The notes beneath the pieces are model-generated. The model was not told where the DNA came from. It saw nothing but the letters and a program-made list of their open reading frames with translations, and did not search any database. A DNA stretch of 64,000 nucleotides from Nilaparvata lugens (Eukaryota; Arthropoda; Insecta; Hemiptera; Delphacidae). Below are positions 54,515 to 64,000 of this stretch, piece after piece. Each line of letters starts with the position of its first letter. Positions within the stretch are counted from its first letter, which is position 1. Both the position numbers and the translations under genes were made by a program. The stretch is taken from contig NC_052516.1 of the NCBI RefSeq assembly GCF_014356525.2, forward strand, positions 20,354,257-20,418,256. The letters are read 5' to 3'.

Positions 54515-54600
54515 AGTGAGAGTCACTAGATTCTGTCAGCGTGAATAACATTAATGCTTACAACTCGAACTTGTAGGAGCGGATTTCACTGGAGTTTGTT
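54515..54600 (-). repeat. PAL1 unit, diverged
   Basis: GAGTCACTAGATTCTGTCAG, AATAACATTAATGCTTACAA and GGATTTCACTGGAG keep the PAL1 order. Confidence 0.45.
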
Positions 54601-54604
54601 GCTT

Positions 54605-57600
54605 GTTGATTTGTTTTTGTTAAGCGTAGGTTTCCACTAGTGACGAAACCCGTCTGTAGATTCTAATGCTGGCTGAGTTGTACAATTGAGAAACAGATTC
54701 CAATCCATTTCTACTTCGTTGTACCACAGATTAAGGATCAATTGTCTTTCCTTATGTTTTGGTTGCACCCAACTACATCAATTCTGTTCTGGATCAGTAC
54801 TCATTTAAGAAAGGACAATCAGCTGATGCATGACAGTTGGTTTCTGCAACCTGGATTTAGTCTGTGTTTTCCTGAGTGATGATTGGCTTGGTCTATCATC
54901 AATTATTGTAACAACCGAGGGGTGAGTCTATATTCTCCGGTTCAATGACAAATTGTTCGGAAATTGAGTTTGTAGTTTGTTCTGAGAGATCAGGTCTTAG
55001 TTTGATTGATGTGAAGGTTTGTTGCTATTGTAAGTACATAGCAGGTGATCCTAGAAGAGTAAGGCGATTCCTAGAGGTTGGAGGGGATTCCTTGGAACTG
55101 AGGTGAATTCATCACATGATAAGTCGCCCAATTCATATCGATTTCTATCGCTTGGAGCTCACAGAATGAAAATTATTTCTCTTTCTATGATCATTATTGA
55201 CTGGTATTTCGTATTTGACATATATTGTGGATAATATATTTTGTACGAGAGTCATTTTATTCAACCACCAATCACATACCAAAAGACACAGACAAGCGCT
55301 AGGAGGGTGATTTTTAAAGAGCTGAATAGCTTGTTATCCCCACATGATGGGACTTGCCAAATCGTCAATATTGTAAGTTCATGGGACGTGATTCCTAGAG
55401 GTAGGAGGAGATACAATAAGAAATGAATTGGTCACGATAATATTATCATAGAATTATTGTTGTCGAGTTATAGACACACAATCATGGCCGCCTAACTTGA
55501 GTCTCCCGCCAAGTGTTAGTTAAGTATCGTTATTCGTTTTTGCAATAAAAAAGCAATAATTCAGCATAAATCGAACTAATAATGATTCAAGTCTATACAG
55601 GAAACATTATGAGTGATGTTATTGTGCATGAATGGTTTCGGCAAATGAAAGACGTCAGTTGAAATTAATTCCGGAATCATTGTGATGCATGGCAACTCGG
55701 ACTACCAGAGCTTGTGTAACGGAACAGCTTCTCCAGCAAATAAAATGCGTTATTTTCGATCACCCACCATAAAAAACGTGATTTAGCAGCTGGTTACTTA
55801 TTCCTTTTCTCCAAACTCAAGAAATGACTTTGAGGGCAGAGCATTCAGAATAACGAAGAGCTCCAAAACAACCAGTCAAAGCCTACTTGCACTCATTCAT
55901 CTAGCTGCAGCATTTCATGAAGAGGGTTTTGGTAGTCTGGTCGACTGATATGACAAATGCCTCAAACTTAAAGGCAATTATTTTGAATTGATGTGAGTAA
56001 CTTTTGGTGAGAAGTTATCAATAATACATATTCATCTTAATGAAAACAAAATAAAAACATGAAGTACCCTTTTTATTTGTAGCATTTTAAAACTTTAAAA
56101 CATTTCAACAAGTAGTTTTGGCCTACTCACAATAAGTAATACAAGTGTAGTGATTTTATATTCATCTTTTATTGTTGGCGAATTGAATATTGAAAAAAAT
56201 GACCCTCGTACATCATTCAAAAAAGTATGTTGCTCATTGCACAGTACTCATTCATTTATTTATGAATACATGGAATCGAACAGGATTTCTTCCAAAAATT
56301 GCTTTCAAATTAATTACTCAAGAATCAGGCTATGCTGACTGAGTGTGCATAACAAATCTATCCTACGTCAATATATCTTGACGTATCATTGAATCACTAA
56401 AAGAATAAAGAAACGGGGATACTCAAGTAGTCATGAAAACTGATCATAACTAAAAAAATGTATTGAAGAGTACAAAGATACAACCCGTTCAGTGTTGGAT
56501 GGATGAGTACAACTTTAATTCATTTGTATTATTTTAATAAGATTCGTGGTTTTGGATAATTTCAAGATACTATTTTAACTATTTAATCCACTTACGCCAA
56601 AATATCGTGCATAAAATTTTTTTTTAGATTAAAAATTTTTTTTGTGTGTTTTGAATTTGTAAATTGAGTGTTTAACTGAAGAATGTTGAAGTGACACTTG
56701 ACCTAGATACATTTTTGAACTGTTGTATAAATTAGAATTGGAGCCGTTTTGGGCGTGAGCCTGTGGTACTTTTCTATAAGTTCTGTAATTCTGAATGAAT
56801 TAATAAATAGATAAACGAATCCACAGTGAGCTGAGCCTAATGTGTATGCACCTGAGTGTGTGATGTATATTGTATGGATGGAAAGCTGGCTGTAGCTCCG
56901 TGGTAGAAGCAAGCAGAGCAATCAAACGTGAGTGGTCTTAAAAAGGATTTTAGTGCCACCTTAAAAACAACAGTATGCCATGCAAAATGATATTGCACAT
57001 TGTATCTCCTTGGCCATAAATTCTGTATGGATTATTCTTTATGTGCGTGACAGGGACAGGCTTAGATTAAAGTGTAATAATTTATGAGTTTGAGAGAGGA
57101 CGTGCATGTAAGTGCATGAGATCTGAGGTGATTTTTTATAAGCTCAAGGGAGAATCACGAGAATCGAAATGAGATGAGGGCAGATTGTTATGTATACATC
57201 ATACTACACTGAGTTCCCCAATTTTTATAACATGCAGTACAGAGATTCTCGATCCATGAACATAATCCATCACCATTACCTTGTATTTCTTGTGAACATT
57301 GTTTTTTGACATTGATAGGAAATAACAAATTAGGAATTAAATGTGCTTGCTTTTGAATGCTTTTAAAAGATGTTCAACGTTATCAACAGCCCAAGTACGG
57401 GAATCGTCTAAACTACGAAAATTATAAACAGTCTAACGTCATGTGTGAAAAACATCGATTTTTAATGCTCTAATGAAGAATTAAATCAATTCATCATTTG
57501 AATTTTCAACTAAAATCGTGGTTTTACCGAAAACATTAATAGTCAAAGTTCTCTTTTTTAAAAATTTGTTTATTTACGACACGCTTCGGCTATGACGCCA

Positions 57601-57880
57601 TTATCAAGTAAAAAATTAAAATAAAATAAATTGGAAGATAACATTCAAAAAAATACTATCACATTACTATTAAGAAAATAATTTGTGGTTTTGTAATTAA
57701 ATTTAAGCGCGCTTGAATGAATTCATGGCATTTATTTCATTCGTCCACGGTGATATCATATAGGCTGAAGGATTTAAAAAATTATCTTTGAGTTTAGATT
57801 TGAGATGATTGATTGATTGTTTTGGATGAACAGTTCAGATGTCTATTTTGGATTTTTTGATGGGATGTTTAGTTAGGATG
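54605..57880. other. Unclassified AT-rich sequence
   Basis: No gene or recognised element over 3.2 kb. 55030-55110 repeats GATTCCTAGAGGTTGGAGG-like words, one of which recurs at 55390. Confidence 0.4.
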
Positions 57881-57883
57881 TTT

Positions 57884-57965
57884 ACAGATGGAAATAAATT
57901 AGGAACTGCATTCATTTAAATGCTATTGTTGAATACCTGATTTACAATATTTAATAAGGAATTTC
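57884..57965 (-). mobile_element. Fragment of the SINE body
   Basis: ACAGATGGAAATAAATTAGG and TGCATTCATTTAAATGCTA match the tail end of the body at 17218 and 59032, more diverged. Confidence 0.45.
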
Positions 57966-57969
57966 GTTT

Positions 57970-58734
57970 GATAATAACTGGGATGTTTACTTTGATCACA
58001 AAGGAAAGAAGCACTACTGTTATGCTTATTCCGTGCTTTGATTGAGATGCTCTGTCACCCTTGAACTCCCATTCCTTAATTTTGTAACATAAAACCTCGA
58101 AATACTGATGTCATGTCGGAATTTATATCCAAACTCCCACTTCTAAAGGCAAGACGGATTGAAATTATAGATTTCAGAATTTTTCATAAATTCATATATC
58201 ACAAGGTAGAGATGAAATAATTTTCGACTGATAGAGATTCTCAACTCGATTTTCAACCATGCATGAAATAGTTATATCAAGTAAATAAATTTATTTTCCA
58301 ACAGTTTTTCTTTTTCCTTACTGAAATTTCTCCCTGCTTTCCTGTACAAAGTGATTTCCTCTATCATGCTGGAAGATTAAATAAGCAAGTGCTCTACCAT
58401 TGCGATCCGTCTGAAAAACAGACGAGCTTTTCTTTACAATCGAACTGCGCTGGAAAAACTCGGCGGAGGAAATTCGGAAAACTGTCCCGCGGCGCAGCTC
58501 GCCAGCCGACCGTGAAAATTATCGGAAAAATCTCGTCCAAGAGAAAATTACTTATGAAAATTTTTGCTTTAATCATTGAAGGTTCGGCCCCCGGAGCGCT
58601 TGGAAACCTGATTGATTTCTGAGCAGAGTTTAAAAAAAGATGATCCGATATCGGTTGGTGTCTGAGAGAGAGAGAGAGATTGTGGTGAATAAATAGTTGG
58701 AGGAGTCCCATTTTTTGAGCTGAATAATTTTGTT
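57970..58734. other. Unclassified; GC-richer unique patch at 58420-58625
   Basis: 58440-58510 is GC-rich (GGCGGAGG, CCCGCGGCGCAGCTCGCC), followed by GGCCCCCGGAGCGCTTGG at 58587. No repeat match within the window. (GA)8 at 58664-58679. Confidence 0.4.
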
Positions 58735-58935
58735 GTTAAAATACACTTATAATTGTCAGTATTGGTTAAATGTGGAACATTGATGCTAGTTATCTGTAAT
58801 GTTGACTGTTCCGACTGAATCTCTCCATAGAAGATTTTTACAGGAAATGCTCACATTTTGAGGTAAAATCCACTGGAGGTGTTATTCTTTGAAAATGCTG
58901 ACAGTTTCTAGTGAATTCCACTGTAGATTCTTCTG
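58735..58935. repeat. PAL1 unit plus half unit
   Basis: 58740-58825 has AATTGTCAGTATTGG, GGAACATTGATGCTAG and AATGTTGACTG. 58885-58930 has AATGCTGACAGTTTCTAGTG and AATTCCACTGTAG. Confidence 0.5.
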
Positions 58936-59031
58936 AATTTTGAAGTATTTTCCCTATGATGTAGCTTATGAAACTTATTCGAAGAAGCTCTTATAGCAAA
59001 AATTGTAGTTTGTTCAAATAATACATTTTTA

Positions 59032-59312
59032 CAGATGGAATTAAATAGAGAATGCATTTATTCAAATGCTAATTAATATATGATTATTATTTAACGAAAA
59101 TCCCAAATAAATGCTGCAAATCACCCCGAAGACCTCTGGTACTGCAGACATTGATAACAGGGTTAACAGCTAGATGGATTTCGATGAGAACTACTATCCA
59201 AAAATTTTGGATTTCCATCTAGCTGTTAACCCTGTTGTCAATGTCTGCAGTGGCAGAGGTCTTCGGGGTGATTTGCAGCATTTATTTGGGATTTATTTCG
59301 TTAAATAATAAT
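59032..59312. mobile_element. Palindromic SINE-body dimer without tRNA head
   Basis: The minus-orientation body at 59032-59203 meets a plus-orientation body at 59204-59312. Both share AGAGGTCTTCGGGGTGATTT and CAGCTAGATGG/CCATCTAGCTG. The junction is AAAATTTTGGATTTCCATC. Compare 17218-17625, where the tRNA-like head remains. Confidence 0.65.
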
Positions 59313-59314
59313 TG

Positions 59315-61860
59315 ATATATTTTTCAATTTCACTAGTCTATAACACTTTAATACTTCAACATAAAATACTCTAGCATATCTTCAGGAGGGAGGCAAATAG
59401 AGAAGTCTTTATCAAATTTATAGTTATCAATTTTTTTATGTTACTGTAGTTGTGAGAACTGTAGGTTATTGTTGTTCAACTGTTTACTGTAGTGAGGGAA
59501 CAAATAATTTAATAATTTTGATATTTTTATCTACGATTTCTATAGCAGGTATTTCTAACTGAACTGGGTAACACACTAATTCACTGGGAAACTGAACTAA
59601 CACATCCAGCAGTTGTTTCCTTCTGCTGTAATATATTACAAAAGTTTCTTCTACAATACAGTACTATTATTATTATACAACACTACAACCATAACTACTT
59701 TACTTTGGTTACTTAACACTAGGACAAACTGTCATGAATGAAATAAATAACAGCTCAAATCAACGTAAGTTATTAACGTTAAACTCCCCGATGAGTTGAA
59801 TTCAATAATTGAAATTGCAGAGCTATTTTGATACATGACAGACTTTATTCGATGCATCAGATGGAATTTAATCTATAAATATTTCATGAAAATATGATCG
59901 AAAATTAATTTGAACTCGTTCTGCTACAACAGGTTCGAGCTTCTCCATAATACATTTTCATAAGTATTTAATCAATACAGTCACTTAAACCTCATTTTAT
60001 TCGAATTAAATTGCAAATGGATGAAATCGTTTTCATTTTTTTGCATTTTCCTGTTTAGCTATCAGCCAATTCCAAGAGCTGGTCGACAAAAAAAAATGAT
60101 TTGTGACAGTGAAGTAGCAATTATTTCCAGAGTTGAATGTTTTAAAAAAATGCCGAGTTAAACGTCAAAATCGGATACAAAATGTTCCGTTCAGTCACAA
60201 CTTTGACATGCTCTGTGAATGAATCAAAAGCTCTGTAATTTGATGGCTATTCTGATGAAATTCTCTGTCACATTACTTGGAATGAACGATGAAATAATAT
60301 TTAATCGGATGAGTAAATTCAGTTTTGTCATCTGGGAAAGCATTTCTAATGTGACTGCAACGTGTCAACACAGACGAGGTACTGAAAATAAATTTCCAAC
60401 ACTCTTGTCATGGAATGTCATTATTTTTTCTGAGCACATTTTTCTTTTTGCACTTATATTTTTATTTCCACTTCATGTGAACAACATTTCTTTTACCTTC
60501 ATGATTTTCTTCAACCTGAGTTTCCCTTTTCCCTGTTAATCAAACTGCTCCCACTATATTCCTTTGTTAAGTCTTACTATGATAAACCATAAAATAAGTA
60601 GAGACTTATGCGCCACAAACACATGCATTCCACTTTTTATCAGCTTCCTGTATCTTACAGTTTCTTTACAAATATTCTATAATAAGCATAGCATCAATGA
60701 TGGAAAGAAAAATGTTTTCGTCGCGTTCAAGTGTGTACGCAGCTTTACATGCTACTAAGTAAATAAATAGCACATTTTTGTTATGATGTGTTCCTACCCT
60801 AATCGCTCTGTTATTATCAATCGGCCATGTATAATAATTTCATTAATTAAATCTAAGAAATTCGAATTCGTTATTGAATCAATCCAATTTTTCTCTTATT
60901 ATTGATATATTGTTATTATAACATTATCTCATTCAAACTAATGTTAAGTTCAAAACTTGTCATTTGAGAATTATTAATAGCATTTATCTCCTTGACATTT
61001 ACTCCTTTAAGCTGGCTTCCTCCTGAAGGAATACACTCTTTAAATCTGTGTTGACGATTCCACATTGATCGCTGAAACATCTGTGTTTTCTGGTCCCATG
61101 ATCTGGTCCACCTGCGATTTTCTGTCGATCTCGAATCAAACGTTTTCACAACTTGACCAATAACTGTGGTTGAATCATAACAGACAATTCAAAATGAAAT
61201 TAACAATATCCCAGCTGAAATGTTGCAGCAATCGTTCAGGAATCTCATCACAATTTCAAGAGTTTATTCGTTCAGAAGGAAGCCATCTTAGAGAAGTAAT
61301 TGTCGAAAAGTGATAGATGTTATTAATAATTCTCAAATGGCAAGTCTTGAACTTTACATTAGTTTCAATAAAATCATTTTTGCCCTTCCCACTAATGTTT
61401 TATGGTGTTTTTAAAAGTTCACCTTATATTATCAAATTTGTTGAATTGGACTCCTCAATCCTTACATCCTAGAATGAATAAATCAATCGATTCCTTTATC
61501 CCTCTGATTTTTTTCCCCTTTCTATCTCTATCACTCTTACTTTCCTCCTCACTTTTACTCGCTCTCACTCTCTCTCACACATTACACCCTCAACTCGATA
61601 CTGTTCTGGTTTAGCAACAACATTAATTGTCGAAATGGCTGTTCAACATGGGCAGACGAAATCATGTTAGTGGGTGAGAAGGGGAGGTATTGTGAGTAGG
61701 GGGTTTGTGTTGGAGGTGGTATTGTGAGAGGACGGGGTTGGAAGGATGGGGAGAAGGTAGGGGTGTAACGGTGAAATGACAGAGTTGTCCTCTGGACCAG
61801 AATAATACCCCTTGGGGTGGTGCAAAGGTGTACAGCTAACAACACTGCGTTACGTGTATG
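59315..61860. other. Unclassified AT-rich sequence
   Basis: No gene or element recognised. 61490-61600 is C/T-rich and 61670-61780 is G-rich (GGGGTTGGAAGG). Confidence 0.4.
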
Positions 61861-61864
61861 TTGC

Positions 61865-62130
61865 CCTTAGCTATGATGTGTGACAGAGAGATGAAGAGAG
61901 GAAAAGAGAGAGAGAGAGTGAAAATGTGTGATCGTATATAGAAGTGAGAGAGTGTTGACTTCATCTATAATGTGAGACAGAGTGATGAAGAAGGGAAAAG
62001 AGAGAGAATCTGAGAATGAGATCGTGTGGAGAAGTGAGAGAGTGCTGACTAGAGCAATGGTGTGTTACAATGTGATGGAGAGAGGAAAAGTGAGTGAGAG
62101 AGTGCTGGAGGAGAAAAGTAAGAAGTGTTG
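61865..62130 (+). repeat. About 95-bp tandem repeat, three copies, purine-rich
   Basis: AATGTGAGACAGAGTGATGA and AAGTGAGAGAGTG(C/T)TGACT recur near 61871, 61968 and 62060 with moderate divergence. Confidence 0.65.
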
Positions 62131-62374
62131 ATGTATGTGAGAGTGAGTGCTAGAAAGGGAGAGATAGTAAGTGAATGAGTGAAAATGTGAATGTGTGATG
62201 GAGATAGTAAAAGATAGAGTGATCGAGGACTAATATTAATGAGCTAATCCATTAGAAAACTCTTGAAGCTGTAAGCCTTATATGGGTAACCTTGAAAACT
62301 GGGTCGACTGTCGAATTTGCTCCAGAACTGTTCTAATGTATCTTACCATGGAGAAACACTATAGTCCAGGCTAT

Positions 62375-62600
62375 GAATGCTCAAAAAAAGGTTTAGAAGG
62401 AAAAGTTTGGAACACAATTTTAGATCCCGCAGCTTTTTTAAGGATAATAAGGGGGCGCATCTCCCTACGATTGTTGCAGCGGTTATAGTGTTGAGTGTAA
62501 AATCTTCAGTTTAACAACAATAGATCAATTGACAGGGAAATTTGGAGGGAACGTTCGGAACACAATATTTGACTTCGCAGCTTTGTTTGGACTAGTTGAA
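62375..62600 (+). repeat. Imperfect direct repeat (CGGAACACAAT)
   Basis: GGAAAAGTTTGGAACACAAT, then ATCCCGCAGCTTTTTT, at 62399 recurs as GGGAACGTTCGGAACACAAT and CTTCGCAGCTTTGTTT at 62549. Possibly pieces of one interspersed repeat. Confidence 0.45.
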
Positions 62601-62604
62601 AGGT

Positions 62605-63139
62605 AAACATATTAGAAGTCCTCATCCCCTTGTGCGCAAGGGATAAGGGTGGTTTAAAAGTTGCGTTTTTTTTCGTTGACTGGACTACTATGATAGCCTA
62701 CTCTATTTACAATTTCATGATACTTTTAGTCAAAAAGTACAGTGCGAGGTCGAACTTCATGAGTTCGCTTCATAACTGTTCTAAAGTGTTTTACGGATCT
62801 CACCATAGAAAAATAATAGAATAGAATCATAAATTCACCATGATATTATCTACTGATAATGTAATATGTTGGTAACTTTATTCCTCTATGATTATATTTA
62901 TTGACAATTCTCATCAATTTGACTTCTTCACAACTTGATGCTCCATATCTTTCTATCAACGATTTGTACCAATTTAACATGTCGACAGCTTATTGTTCTA
63001 TAATTATGTTACCTAATGGCGATTTTCATAAACTCACTCACTGCTTAACTATCTACGATTATACTCATCTATCTCACATTCCATGGTGAACTGAAAATCT
63101 ACAATTTGCAACAATTTACATGTTGCAAACTCATTGCAA
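62605..63139. other. Unclassified AT-rich sequence
   Basis: A small hairpin TTTGCAACA...TGTTGCAAA lies at 63105-63130. No gene recognised. Confidence 0.35.
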
Positions 63140-64000
63140 CATATCCTATATGCCCCCTGCGGGTTGGGGGAGCTTTGAGTCGATCATCGTACTCAAGAAT
63201 GTGTTGAAAACCAGAATTCACCTACAGTATCCATGCTTGTCGTAGGAGGCGACTAAAATGGACCTCAAGGCAACTCCAGAAGTTGCCTTGCCTTCAAACC
63301 CACGGGATCTGCCCCATCAGGGCAGTTTCGGAGGGGTAAAAAGGAAAACCCAAGAGACCAGAGAAGGGTGTAACTCCAGGCACAAATGTAGGTCAAGACA
63401 AGAGGTTACGTCGATTGTGGCCAGGTGCCCTAGAGGCAATTTGGTGACCCCTCCTTCAGCGGAAGGACCTATAAAGAAGCCAGGAGTGAAAGTCACGTAG
63501 GTCTCGATTTTGTGGATGGAGAATCCAAAACTCACCACTTCTCAGAGAAGGACGGTCATTCAGGCAAAACCTTTCGGGAGAGGTGAGGCTTTTTACCCTG
63601 CAGAGTATCGGAGGGGCGAAACGAAAAAACAAGAGACCAGAGATGGGTGAAACTCCAGGCACAAATGTAGGTCAAGAGGCTGAGTCGAGGGTGGCCGGGT
63701 TCCGGGTGCCCTAGAGACAGTTTGGCATCCCCTCTCTCAGCGGAAGGACCTACAAAAAGACCAGGAGTTGAACTCACGTAAGTCACAAGTTTTGGGTGGA
63801 GTGACCAAACCTCACCACTGCTCAAAGAAGGACGGCCATTTGGGCAAAACTTCTTGGGAGAGGTGAGGCTATTTACCCTGCAGAGTATCGGAGGGGCAAA
63901 ACGAAAGCCCAAGAGACCAGAGATGGGTGAAACTCCAGACACAAATGTAGGTCATGAGGCTGAGTCAAGGGTGGCCGGGCGCCCTAGAGGCAACTTGGCC
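63140..64000 (-). repeat. 280-bp tandem monomers, running off the window
   Basis: A GC-rich lead (CCCCCTGCGGGTTGGGGG, TTGTCGTAGGAGGCGAC) is followed by monomers. The marker AAGAGACCAGAGA(A/T)GGGTG occurs near 63352, 63631 and 63911, a period of 279-280 bp, with about 85-90% identity. Minus-strand frames of 68-128 codons through the array have no recognisable domain. It could be satellite DNA or promoter monomers at the 5' end of a retroelement. Confidence 0.7.

Noticed and set aside
60219..60539. 106-codon hydrophobic frame
   Set aside because: AT-rich chance frame (Phe/Leu/Ile); no signal for a real membrane protein and no neighbouring exon evidence.
63317..63942. Three overlapping minus-strand frames of 68-128 codons
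   Set aside because: They restart once per 280-bp monomer and carry no recognisable domain.

Overview
This is a eukaryotic, AT-rich stretch that is almost entirely transposable elements and their remains. The element families point to an insect, most likely a hemipteran such as a planthopper (Nilaparvata-like). They include jockey-like non-LTR retrotransposons with tetranucleotide tails, a GIY-YIG Penelope element, Helitrons, many short palindromic MITE-type elements and a minus-strand repeat opening with a GAGCGAAGTGAGGT-like end. The species call is inference from recognised repeat styles, not a database match. There is no operon structure, no rRNA, no CRISPR and no intact host gene in the window.

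The only host-gene candidate is at the left edge. A 426-codon Ser/Thr/Gln-rich reading frame (62-1342) is built on a decayed 21-bp minisatellite. Its stop overlaps the start of a second frame (1339) that encodes a Ser/Gly-rich segment and runs into a strong splice donor (GTGAGT) at 1586. I read this as the 5' exon of a gene whose next exon is not recognisable; much of the remaining 62 kb may be its intron.

1.6-13 kb holds foldback elements, PAL1 repeats, two MITEs (6579-6800, 6861-7050), long purine-rich tracts (7.67-7.98 and 8.53-9.37 kb), a broken DDE transposase (10.9-11.5 kb) and a non-LTR tail (12.4-12.7 kb). 13-21 kb holds an interspersed repeat, a 5'-truncated Penelope element (13.86-15.18 kb), a 750-bp pyrimidine tract, an inverted SINE dimer with a tRNA-like promoter (17.2-17.6 kb), a Helitron-like element (18.06-18.45 kb), a MITE nested in a MITE (19.55-20.13 kb) and a CCAAT-dense palindrome (20.33-20.54 kb). 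21-27 kb holds a G-run island and the best-preserved retrotransposon (23.4-26.2 kb). 27-33 kb holds a Helitron inserted exactly between A and T of a MITE (28.5-29.4 kb), two minus-strand reverse-transcriptase tails and a PAL1 array (31.3-31.8 kb). 33-39 kb is decayed non-LTR elements and a chain of three truncated tails (37.2-38.0 kb). 39-49 kb holds long-armed palindromes, tandem duplications and an LTR (45409-45930) carrying a minisatellite of E2F-like GGCGGGAA motifs. 49-64 kb is repeat-poor to tandem-repeat-rich, ending in 280-bp monomers that run off the window.

PAL1 is my name for a roughly 90-100 bp near-palindromic unit present about 20 times in both orientations. Its ends read CACTTTAAACTGTCAGCATT and the complement, around a core like CATCAATGCTTCCCATTCAA. 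Together with the duplicated flanks it is the most pervasive structure here that ordinary gene annotation would not explain.
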